The position numbers were made by a program, and so were the translations under genes. A model generated the notes under the pieces. That model ran no database searches and was not told the DNA's origin. It saw only the letters and a list, made by a program, of their open reading frames with translations. Positions 53,053 through 62,400 of a stretch of 64,000 nt of DNA are shown here, piece by piece; position 1 is the stretch's first letter; every line of letters starts with the position of its first letter. This stretch comes from Candidatus Phytoplasma luffae (lineage in GTDB: Bacteria > Bacillota_I > Bacilli_A > Acholeplasmatales > Acholeplasmataceae): NCBI RefSeq assembly GCF_018024475.1, contig NZ_CP054393.1:124001-188000 (forward strand), given 5' to 3'.

Positions 53053-54252
53053 ATGAATAATTCTTTAATTAATTTAAATATTGAAAATAAAAAAGTTTTG
53101 TTAAGAGCTGATTTAAATGTCCCTTTAGAAAATAAGATTATTACAGATGATAATAGAATTAAAGCTATTTTACCCACCGTTAATTATTTAATTAAAAAAA
53201 AAGCTAAAATCATTATTTTTTCACATTTAGGAAGAATTACTGAGGAAAGCCAAAAAGCTTCTTTTAGTTTAAAACCAATCGCTGAAAAGTTATCTTTTTA
53301 TTTGAAACAAAAAGTTATTTTCGTTCCAGAAACTAAAGGTTTATTTTTAGAAAATAGCATTAATAGATTATCTTCTGGTGATGTTTTAATGTTAGAAAAT
53401 ACTCGTTTTGAAGATTTAAACAATAAATCTGAAAGTAAAAATAACCCTCAATTAGGTAAATATTGGGCTTCTTTAGGTGATGTTTTTGTTAACGATGCTT
53501 TCGGAACTTGTCATCGTAATCACGCTTCTAATGTAGGGATTGCAACTAATATTAAAAAAAAATGTTTTGGTTTTTTAGTTGAAAAGGAAATCAATTTTAT
53601 TAAAAAAATAATTTCTAACCCTCAAAGACCACTAATTGCTGTTTTAGGTGGGGCTAAAGTTTCTGATAAAATAGAGTTGATTCAAAATATGCTAAAAAAA
53701 GTAAATTTTCTTTTAATCGGGGGCGGAATGAGTTTTACTTTTTTAAAAGCACAAGGTTTTAATGTTGGCAATAGTTTGTTAGAAAATGATAAAATCGCCT
53801 TAGTTAAAGAATTATTATCTTCACCCGAGATTAAAAAAATAGTTTTACCTAAAGATTTTGTTTGTGGAAAAGAATTTTCGCCAGATACTCCAGCATTTGT
53901 TTGTCCATATTTTAATATTCCTGATAATTTTGCAGGTCTTGACATCGGCCCAGAAACAATTAAACTTTTTCAAAATTATTTATCAAAAGCAAAAACAATT
54001 GTTTGGAATGGACCTTTGGGAATTTTTGAATTTGAAAAATTTAGCCAAGGTACTAAAAAAATAGCCGAAATTATTAGTTCGCTTAAAAAAACGATTTCTA
54101 TTATTGGTGGCGGAGATAGTGGAGCTGCTGTTTTTAAATTTGGTTTAGAAAATTATTTCGATCATATTTCAACTGGCGGAGCTGCTTTTTTAGAGTTTTT
54201 GGAAGGTAAATCGATGCCAGGACTCGATTGTATTAAAAATAATTTAAAATAA
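53053..54252 (+). CDS. pgk: Phosphoglycerate kinase
   Basis: 399 residues. Makes ATP from 1,3-bisphosphoglycerate. Seen: KKVLLRADLNVPL with the RxDxNVP block, FSHLGRITEES, LMLENTRFEDL, FVNDAFGTCHRNHAS, VLGGAKVSDKIELI, GGGMSFTFLKAQG and GGGDSGAAV. RBS is AAAAGG. Spaced 23 bases from gapA, so the two are cotranscribed. Confidence 0.96.
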   Translation: MNNSLINLNIENKKVLLRADLNVPLENKIITDDNRIKAILPTVNYLIKKKAKIIIFSHLGRITEESQKASFSLKPIAEKLSFYLKQKVIFVPETKGLFLENSINRLSSGDVLMLENTRFEDLNNKSESKNNPQLGKYWASLGDVFVNDAFGTCHRNHASNVGIATNIKKKCFGFLVEKEINFIKKIISNPQRPLIAVLGGAKVSDKIELIQNMLKKVNFLLIGGGMSFTFLKAQGFNVGNSLLENDKIALVKELLSSPEIKKIVLPKDFVCGKEFSPDTPAFVCPYFNIPDNFAGLDIGPETIKLFQNYLSKAKTIVWNGPLGIFEFEKFSQGTKKIAEIISSLKKTISIIGGGDSGAAVFKFGLENYFDHISTGGAAFLEFLEGKSMPGLDCIKNNLK

Positions 54253-54275
54253 ATAAAAAAAAGGTTTTAATAATT

Positions 54276-55283
54276 ATGAAAGTTAGAGTAGCGATTAATG
54301 GTTTTGGACGTATTGGTAAATTGGCTTTTCGTCTTATTTTTGACAATCCTAAATTTCAAATAGTAGCGATTAACGATTTAGCATCTCCTGAAACTATTTC
54401 TTATTTATTAAAATACGATAGTGCACAAAAACCTTATAAAGTTAATGCTGTTAGTTTTGAAGGAGAAAATTTAATTGTTGAAGGGTATAAAATTCCTATT
54501 TTTCAAAAAAGAAATCCTCAAGATTTACCTTGGAGAAAATTAAAAGTCGATATTGTTTTAGAATGTACAGGTTTTTTCACCGATAAGAAAAAAGCTTTCG
54601 CGCATTTAGAGACTGGCGCTCGTAAGGTTTTAATCAGTGCTCCTGCGACTGGTAATCTTAAAACAATCGTTTATAATGTAAATGATTATATTTTAAATAA
54701 AGATGATGTTATTGTGAGTGGAGCATCATGTACTACTAATTGTTTAGCTCCAATCGTTAAAGTTTTAAACGATAATTTCGGTATCAAACAAGCTTTTATG
54801 AATACTGTTCATAGTTATACAAACGATCAAGATTTAATAGATCAAAACCATCCTAAAGGTATTTGGGCTCGTCGTGGTAGAGCTGCAGCATCTAATATGG
54901 TTCCGAGCTCCACTGCAGCTGCTAAAGCGATTGGCTTAGTTATTCCAGAATTAAAAGGTAAAATAAATGGTTCCGCTATTAGAGTACCTACTATTGCTGG
55001 TTCTTTAGTCGATTTGGTTGTTGAATTGAATCAAGAAGTGACAGAACAAATAATTAATGAAACTTTTGAAAAGAATGCAAATGAAACATTAGCTTATATA
55101 ACAGATCCAATTGTATCATCTGATATCATAGGGACTACTTATGGTTCTTTGTATGATAAAAATACTTTACAAATTTTAAAATCTAATCCAAGATTTATTA
55201 AATTGATTTCTTGGTATGATAATGAAATGAGTTATGTTAACCAATTAGTAAGATTACTTAATAAATTAGCAAGTTTAAATTAA
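54276..55283 (+). CDS. gapA: Glyceraldehyde-3-phosphate dehydrogenase
   Basis: 335 residues. Oxidises glyceraldehyde 3-phosphate with NAD+. Rossmann start VAINGFGRIGKLAFR, Asp34 in AINDLAS indicates NAD specificity, catalytic Cys152 in SGASCTTNCLAP, His179 in NTVHSYTNDQ, and SWYDNEMSYVNQ near the end. AAAAAAGG precedes the ATG. Confidence 0.96.
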   Translation: MKVRVAINGFGRIGKLAFRLIFDNPKFQIVAINDLASPETISYLLKYDSAQKPYKVNAVSFEGENLIVEGYKIPIFQKRNPQDLPWRKLKVDIVLECTGFFTDKKKAFAHLETGARKVLISAPATGNLKTIVYNVNDYILNKDDVIVSGASCTTNCLAPIVKVLNDNFGIKQAFMNTVHSYTNDQDLIDQNHPKGIWARRGRAAASNMVPSSTAAAKAIGLVIPELKGKINGSAIRVPTIAGSLVDLVVELNQEVTEQIINETFEKNANETLAYITDPIVSSDIIGTTYGSLYDKNTLQILKSNPRFIKLISWYDNEMSYVNQLVRLLNKLASLN

Positions 55284-55741
55284 ATCAATTTATAGTAAAA
55301 ATTTTATCAAATATTCTATTTTTATTTTTAAATTTTAAAAAATAAAAAGTTACAAAAAAGAATTAAAAATTTATAATTAATATTTAGTTTTTTATTTTGA
55401 ATAAAATGTTTTTTTATTTAAAATAAACTAAAAAAGCAAAAAACCAATAAATAATATTAGGATACTCTCTTATCATAGTCATCTTGTTTAAAATATCTCA
55501 AAGAATTATTATAAATAGAAATATCACCTTCTTCAATATTTTTTTAAATATATTTTGAATTCATAAACTCTTATTAGGTTATTATTTAATTTAGCATATA
55601 TCACTTTATAAGTATTTTAATTATATTTTTATATATAAAGTTATAAATAATATAATTTTAAAAGATTTATAATATAAAAATAATAAAAAAAGAAAAAATG
55701 TTTTAACCTTGACTAGTTTATTCATTTTTTTTATTAAAAGA
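55284..55741. other. Spacer after gapA
   Basis: About 460 AT-rich bases with no gene recognised; ends at the hairpin terminator at 55742. Confidence 0.4.
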
Positions 55742-55767
55742 AAAAGACTTGATAAATCAAGTCTTTT
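55742..55767. terminator. Hairpin terminator
   Basis: AAAAGACTTGA (55742-55752) pairs exactly with TCAAGTCTTTT (55757-55767). It can serve the decayed minus-strand gene at 55812-56150 as well as the glycolysis operon. Confidence 0.8.
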
Positions 55768-55811
55768 ATAAAATTTATGAATTAATTATTTTGCTTCTTT
55801 TTTTATATTGT

Positions 55812-56150
55812 TTATTCAATATGAATTTCAGCAATTCCCAAATTTTTTTCATTTTTTTTTTTTTTTAAAACTTCAATTTTTACTTTATTATTGTTTTCTA
55901 ATCGTTCTAATTGATTAACATTTAATTTTCCTAAAGTTACATTATTAATTTTTTTTATTTCTGCTAAAGTTTTTCGCTAAATCTTTTTTATCTGCTTCTG
56001 GTGATTCAATTTCTTTTGTTGTAATAAGTTGTTCTAATGTTTTTAATACTTTTATATCCGATTTAAAAGTACTTTCAATAATTCCCCAATTCTTTTTCTT
56101 TTGTAACTTGAATTTTTGATATATAAAATATTAAAAAACTAGCCAATATT
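55812..56150 (-). pseudogene. Decayed secreted or membrane protein gene
   Basis: On the minus strand a hydrophobic start (LYFKKILASFLIFYI) is followed, after frame changes, by WGIIESTFKSDIKVLKTLEQ, EIESPEADKKDLAK, then LAEIKKINNVTLGKLNVNQL and a tail ending GIAEIHIE at a TAA (55812). At least two frameshifts, one near 55970. The plan, signal peptide plus about 90 helical residues, is that of small phytoplasma secreted proteins. No intact homolog in the window. Confidence 0.55.
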
Positions 56151-56359
56151 TTTTTGAAATATAAAATATGAGGAAAATAAAAAAAGATTAGTATGTTTTG
56201 ATTTTGTTATTTTAAATAGAAATTTTTTATTATGTTTATATCTTTGTTGTTATAATTATAGATATAAATAGTTAATTATGTATATTATTTAATATTATAT
56301 TTATTTTAGTGTTTGTTATTTTTTTATGAATTTAAAAATAAAAAAAAGGCGTTCTAATT
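56151..56359 (+). other. Leader region of the ABC transporter gene
   Basis: About 210 AT-rich bases; AAAAAAAGGCG lies 8-12 bases before the GTG start and decides it. No gene. Confidence 0.4.
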
Positions 56360-57934
56360 GTGATAGATATAAACGATTTAAGTAAAAACTATTATAATAA
56401 AAAATTTTTTACTTCCGCTTTAAAGAATATTAATCTTAATTTGCCTAATAAAGGTTTAATATTTATTTTAGGAAAATCAGGTTCTGGAAAAAGCACTTTA
56501 TTAAATATGATAGGATGTTTAGATAGTATTGAAGAAGGTGATATTTCTATTTATAATAATTCTTTGAGATATTTTAAACAAGATGACTACGATAATTATC
56601 GTAATGCTTCTATAGGTTTTGTTTTTCAAGATTATAATTTAATATTAGATTTAAAAGTTGGCGAAAATATCGCTTTAGCTTTACAATTACAAGGAAAAAC
56701 GATAAATTATAATTTAATTAGCGAAACATTAAATAAATTAGAAATTCAAGGTTTTGAAGATAGAAGAATTAATCAATTATCAGGCGGACAACAACAAAGA
56801 GTAACTATTGCTCGTGCTCTTATTAAAAATTCAGATATTATTTTATGTGACGAACCTACAGGTAATTTAGATTCAAAAACATCTAAAATTGTTTTTGAAT
56901 TATTTAAAGAATTATCTAAAAATAAATTAATTATAATTGTTAGTCATGACGTAGAAAATTCTTTTGCATATGGTGATCGAGTGATTGAAATGAAAGATGG
57001 TTATATTATATCTGATTTATCGAGAGATCCTTTTAAAAAAGAAACAAAACAAGAAGATTTATTGAAATTATACAAAGACCGAGTTGTTACAAAAGAACTA
57101 CTAGAAAAAATGGACCAAAACAACAACAATAATAATAAATATAGAAAATTTTTTTCTCCTACTCTGAAAAATAATTTAATTAATTTAGAAACTAAACCTT
57201 TACCTAATGTAAAAAGCCATTTACCTTTAAAAGTAGCTTTTAAAATGGGAACTAGTTTATTTAAAGAAAAAAAATTATTTTTATTTATTACTGTTTTTTT
57301 ATCTACTATTTTATATAATATTTTCGTTACTTTTTTTACTATTTTTGCATATTCGTTTTTGATAAACAATTCGTTTGTTAATTTATCTGAAATATACAAA
57401 AAAAAATTAGGTATTTCTAATATTAAAAGTTTTTCAGAATCTTTTTCTGGAATTATTATTACTTTTTCTATTATAATATTTTTTATTTTATTAATATCTT
57501 TTTTTATGGTTGGTGGGTTTGTTAAAAGCACTATGAAAGCTAAAAAAAAAGATATAGGAATTTTAAGATCTTTAGGTGCCAGAAAAAAAGATATTTTTAA
57601 AATTTTTATTAATGAAGGTTTGATTATTTCTTTTATAATTTCATTATGTTTAGGTATAATATTATTATTACCTATCTACATGATAAATTGGCCTAATTTT
57701 TTTAGGGAAGTTTTAAACAAAATATTATTAGAATTGGAAAAAACAGTACAAAACATTCCGTCACTACTTAAAATAACTAACGATATTCAAACTCAAGTTA
57801 AATATTTCATTAATTATTTTACTTTATTATCATTTGTTGTTGTATCAAATATAATATTAACTTCGATTTGCATTTACCCTTCTATTCATTCATTCGCTAA
57901 AAAGAAACCGATAGATGTTATATTAGATAGATAA
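56360..57934 (+). CDS. ABC transporter, ATPase fused to FtsX-like permease
   Basis: 524 residues, GTG start. ATPase domain of the LolD/MacB type: Walker A LGKSGSGKST (37-46), Q-loop FVFQDYNL, signature LSGGQQQR (139-146), Walker B IILCDEPTGNLD, H-loop IVSHD (His195). C-terminal permease with four helices (about 300-328, 355-385, 410-435, 475-500) and the FtsX block KKKDIGILRSLGARKKDIF. The external domain between helices 1 and 2 is very short compared with MacB, so it may act on a small peptide or lipoprotein. It precedes the surface repeat proteins and could help export them (inference). Confidence 0.88.
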   Translation: MIDINDLSKNYYNKKFFTSALKNINLNLPNKGLIFILGKSGSGKSTLLNMIGCLDSIEEGDISIYNNSLRYFKQDDYDNYRNASIGFVFQDYNLILDLKVGENIALALQLQGKTINYNLISETLNKLEIQGFEDRRINQLSGGQQQRVTIARALIKNSDIILCDEPTGNLDSKTSKIVFELFKELSKNKLIIIVSHDVENSFAYGDRVIEMKDGYIISDLSRDPFKKETKQEDLLKLYKDRVVTKELLEKMDQNNNNNNKYRKFFSPTLKNNLINLETKPLPNVKSHLPLKVAFKMGTSLFKEKKLFLFITVFLSTILYNIFVTFFTIFAYSFLINNSFVNLSEIYKKKLGISNIKSFSESFSGIIITFSIIIFFILLISFFMVGGFVKSTMKAKKKDIGILRSLGARKKDIFKIFINEGLIISFIISLCLGIILLLPIYMINWPNFFREVLNKILLELEKTVQNIPSLLKITNDIQTQVKYFINYFTLLSFVVVSNIILTSICIYPSIHSFAKKKPIDVILDR

Positions 57935-58384
57935 AAAATTCAATATTTATTTTATTTTTAAATTATTTTATTCAATTTTTTTAAAAAAAATAATTATATA
58001 TTCTATAAAAAAATTAAACAAAAAAATACTTTAATTATTTGTTATATTCAAAAATAATTAAAAGTATTTTTTTTTTGATATAAATATAAAATTATGTTTT
58101 ATAATAATATGTTAGACATAATTTTATATTTTTTTAATATTAAAATAAAAAATTATATAATTTGATTCTATTTAGGAGGTGATAACGATTTATAATAAGA
58201 ATTATTCAATGTTGAAAATAATTTATATTTTTTTTAGATAATAGTATAATTAAAAAGATATTTTTTTTAAAAAAATGATTTTTTAATATTTTTTATACTT
58301 TGATAAAAAAATTATTAATTTTATATTAAAATTATTTGATTTTTTTTAATATTAAAATGATTTGTTTATTAGAAAATTGTAGTA
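57935..58384 (+). other. Leader of the first repeat-protein gene, duplicated downstream
   Basis: About 450 AT-rich bases with a hairpin (58086-58127), a strong AGGAGGTGAT at 58173 not followed by a gene, and a ten-codon frame (ATG at 58210). The same order recurs before the second gene (58994-59438). Confidence 0.45.
58086..58127 (+). terminator. AT hairpin after the ABC transporter gene
   Basis: ATAAAATTATGT (58086-58097) pairs with ACATAATTTTAT (58116-58127), then TATTTTTTT. A matching hairpin lies at 59099-59140. Confidence 0.6.
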
Positions 58385-58993
58385 ATGAAGAAAAAATTAA
58401 TTTTAAAAAAATATAATTTTACTGTTTTTTATTTTTATATTTTATTTTTATATTTTATTTTTTTGTGTTATTGTTTTATCAATTTTATATTTATTTATGG
58501 TAAAAATATTAATACAATTCCTCAATTAAAAAATAATCATTTCATAAATAGTTCTTTTGAAGAAACAAATTCTAATAAAAAAGAGGAAAATATAAAAAAA
58601 ATTACTTCTCAAAATAAATTTTTTATTGGAAAAATTTTTTCAGTAATGAAAAAAGGTATTCCGAATTATAAAAAAATTATTTCGTTTTATGACAAAGTAG
58701 TTAAAAATTATAAAAAAATTGGTCTTTTTTATGAACGAGTTAACGAAAATTATAAAAAAATTAAATCTTTTTATGAAAAAGCCAACGAAAATTATAAAAA
58801 AATTAAATCTTTTTATGAAAAATCTAAATTAAAGGATATTATAAAAAAATTTTTTTTCAATTCTTCTAAAGTAAAAAATAATAAAAAAGATAATTATTTT
58901 TTTCGGTCTTCAGACGATATAAGTAATTTTGAATTTGAGCCAAATTCTTTAATAAATAAAGAAAAAAAAGCTTCTGATAAAAAAAGAAACTAA
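58385..58993 (+). CDS. Membrane-anchored repeat protein, short paralog
   Basis: 202 residues. Lys-rich start, a long aromatic membrane helix (about 13-38), then GKNINTIPQLKNN, a Lys/Asn-rich stem, four 14-residue repeats of the type NYKKIKSFYEKANE (about 94-149) and a tail with RSSDDISNFEFEPNS. N terminus and tail match the giant protein at 59439, but the middle repeats are different. No cleavage site is obvious, so it is probably anchored with the C terminus outside. Ends naturally at TAA. Function unknown; surface display likely. Confidence 0.75.
   Translation: MKKKLILKKYNFTVFYFYILFLYFIFLCYCFINFIFIYGKNINTIPQLKNNHFINSSFEETNSNKKEENIKKITSQNKFFIGKIFSVMKKGIPNYKKIISFYDKVVKNYKKIGLFYERVNENYKKIKSFYEKANENYKKIKSFYEKSKLKDIIKKFFFNSSKVKNNKKDNYFFRSSDDISNFEFEPNSLINKEKKASDKKRN
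58664..58831 (+). repeat. Four 42-bp coding repeats
   Basis: Units begin AATTATAAAAAAATT and encode NYKKI-x2-FY-(D/E)-(K/R)-x3. Copies 3 and 4 are nearly identical, copies 1 and 2 diverged. Confidence 0.8.
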
Positions 58994-59438
58994 AAGACTT
59001 TATATTAAATAGATAAAAAATTTTAATATTTATTTTTTTACAAAAAAATAATTAATTATTTGTGACTTTGATATAATTATTTTTTTTTGGATATAAATAT
59101 AAAATTATGTTTTATAATAACAAATTATACATAATTTTATATTTTTTTAATATTAAAATAAAAAAATTATGCAATTCTATTCTATTTAGGATGTGATTAT
59201 AAGTTATAATAAGGATTATTTAATTTGAAAATAACTTATATATTTTTTTAGATTATAATTAATATTTTTTAAAAAAATTTAATTTTTATTATTATAAAAC
59301 AACAAAAATTAAAGATTTATTTCTAAAAATATTATTTTTTTATATATTTTTTTTAATAAAAATATTATTAATTTTTTATTAAAATAATTTTATTTGTTTT
59401 TTAATATTAAAATATTTGTTTATTAGAAAATTTTATGA
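58994..59438 (+). other. Leader of the giant repeat-protein gene
   Basis: Duplicated copy of the 57935-58384 leader, including the hairpin, a weakened AGGATGTGAT and a short TTG frame ending in TAG. Shows that gene plus leader were duplicated together. Confidence 0.55.
59099..59140 (+). terminator. AT hairpin after the short paralog
   Basis: ATAAAATTATGT (59099-59110) pairs with ACATAATTTTAT (59129-59140), followed by ATTTTTTT; duplicated counterpart of 58086-58127. Confidence 0.6.
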
Positions 59439-62400
59439 ATGAATAAAAAATATAATTTTACCGCTTTTTATTTTTTTATTTTTTTGTATTTTATTTTTTT
59501 ATGTTATTATTTTATTAATTTTATATTTATTTATGGCAAAAATATTAATACAATTCCTCAATTAAAAGTTAATTCTTTTATAAATATTTTTCTAGAAGAA
59601 ACAAATTCTAATAAAAAAGAGAAAAATATAAAACAAATTACTTCTCAAAATAAATTTTTTTTTAACCCTTATAAAGTTAAAAATAATAAAAAAAATAATC
59701 ATTTTGTTTGGTCTTCGGACAATGAAAGTAATTTTGAATTTGATCCAAATTATTTTATACAACCAGAAAAAAAAGTTTTTGAAAAAAAAGAAACTAAATT
59801 GGGTATTGTTTCAGAAAATAAAAGATTAGCTTACAATGCTCCTCTTTTAAACAAATATAATAAACCAGAATTAAAAACTGTTTTAAAAGAAAAATATTTA
59901 GGTAAATTAGATAATAATTTGGCAGAAACTATTAAAGAAATTATTATTAGATTTAATTCTAATTTAAATAATAAAAATATTCAAATTTATTCAATAGAAG
60001 ATCAAAAAGCTTTAGTTTATTTACCAGATGATTATTCGGGTGTAGTGGAAGTCAATTTCGAATTAAAACCAGAATTAAAAACTGTTTTAAAAGAAAAATA
60101 TTTAGGTAAATTAGATAATAATTCAGAAACTTCTATTAGAAAAGCTATTTTTAAATTAAATCCTGATTTAAATAATAAAAATATTAAAATTTATTCAATA
60201 GAAGATCAAAAAGCTTTAGTTTATTTACCAGATGATTATTCGGGTGTAGTGGAAGTCAATTTCGAATTAAAACCAGAATTAAAAACTGTTTTAAAAGAAA
60301 AATATTTAGGTAAATTAGATAATAATTTGGCAGAAACTATTAAAGAAATTATTATTAGATTTAATTCTAATTTAAATAATAAAAATATTCAAATTTATTC
60401 AATAGAAGATCAAAAAGCTTTAGTTTATTTACCAGATGATTATTCGGGTGTAGTGGAAGTCAATTTCGAATTAAAACCAGAATTAAAAACTGTTTTAAAA
60501 GAAAAATATTTAGGTAAATTAGATAATAATTCAGAAACTTCTATTAGAAAAGCTATTTTTAAATTAAATCCTGATTTAAATAATAAAAATATTCAAATTT
60601 ATTCAATAGAAGATCAAAAAGCTTTAGTTTATTTACCAGATGATTATTCGGGTGTAGTGGAAGTCAATTTCGAATTAAAACCAGAATTAAAAACTGTTTT
60701 AAAAGAAAAATATTTAGGTAAATTAGATAATAATTTGGCAGAAACTATTAAAGAAATTATTATTAGATTTAATTCTAATTTAAATAATAAAAATATTCAA
60801 ATTTATTCAATAGAAGATCAAAAAGCTTTAGTTTATTTACCAGATGATTATTCGGGTGTAGTGGAAGTCAATTTCGAATTAAAACCAGAATTAAAAACTG
60901 TTTTAAAAGAAAAATATTTAGGTAAATTAGATAATAATTCAGAAACTTCTATTAGAAAAGCTATTTTTAAATTAAATCCTGATTTAAATAATAAAAATAT
61001 TCAAATTTATTCAATAGAAGATCAAAAAGCTTTAGTTTATTTACCAGATGATTATTCGGGTGTAGTGGAAGTCAATTTCGAATTAAAACCAGAATTAAAA
61101 ACTGTTTTAAAAGAAAAATATTTAGGTAAATTAGATAATAATTTGGCAGAAACTATTAAAGAAATTATTATTAGATTTAATTCTAATTTAAATAATAAAA
61201 ATATTCAAATTTATTCAATAGAAGATCAAAAAGCTTTAGTTTATTTACCAGATGATTATTCGGGTGTAGTGGAAGTCAATTTCGAATTAAAACCAGAATT
61301 AAAAACTGTTTTAAAAGAAAAATATTTAGGTAAATTAGATAATAATTCAGAAACTTCTATTAGAAAAGCTATTTTTAAATTAAATCCTGATTTAAATAAT
61401 AAAAATATTCAAATTTATTCAATAGAAGATCAAAAAGCTTTAGTTTATTTACCAGATGATTATTCGGGTGTAGTGGAAGTCAATTTCGAATTAAAACCAG
61501 AATTAAAAACTGTTTTAAAAGAAAAATATTTAGGTAAATTAGATAATAATTTGGCAGAAACTATTAAAGAAATTATTATTAGATTTAATTCTAATTTAAA
61601 TAATAAAAATATTCAAATTTATTCAATAGAAGATCAAAAAGCTTTAGTTTATTTACCAGATGATTATTCGGGTGTAGTGGAAGTCAATTTCGAATTAAAA
61701 CCAGAATTAAAAACTGTTTTAAAAGAAAAATATTTAGGTAAATTAGATAATAATTCAGAAACTTCTATTAGAAAAGCTATTTTTAAATTAAATCCTGATT
61801 TAAATAATAAAAATATTAAAATTTATTCAATAGAAGATCAAAAAGCTTTAGTTTCTTTTTTAGATGAATATATTAACTCTGTTGAAGTTTCTTTCAAATT
61901 AAAACCAGAATTAAAAACTGTTTTAAAAGAAAAATATTTAGGTAAATTAGATAATAATTCAGAAACTTCTATTAGAAAAGCTATTTTTAAATTAAATCCT
62001 GATTTAAATAATAAAAATATTAAAATTTATTCAATAGAAGATCAAAAAGCTTTAGTTTCTTTTTTAGATGAATATATTAACTCTGTTGAAGTTTCTTTCA
62101 AATTAAAACCAGAATTAAAAACTGTTTTAAAAGAAAAATATTTAGGTAAATTAGATAATAATTCAGAAACTTCTATTAGAAAAGCTATTTTTAAATTAAA
62201 TCCTGATTTAAATAATAAAAATATTAAAATTTATTCAATAGAAGATCAAAAAGCTTTAGTTTCTTTTTTAGATGAATATATTAACTCTGTTGAAGTTTCT
62301 TTCAAATTAAAACCAGAATTAAAAACTGTTTTAAAAGAAAAATATTTAGGTAAATTAGATAATAATTCAGAAACTTCTATTAGAAAAGCTATTTTTAAAT

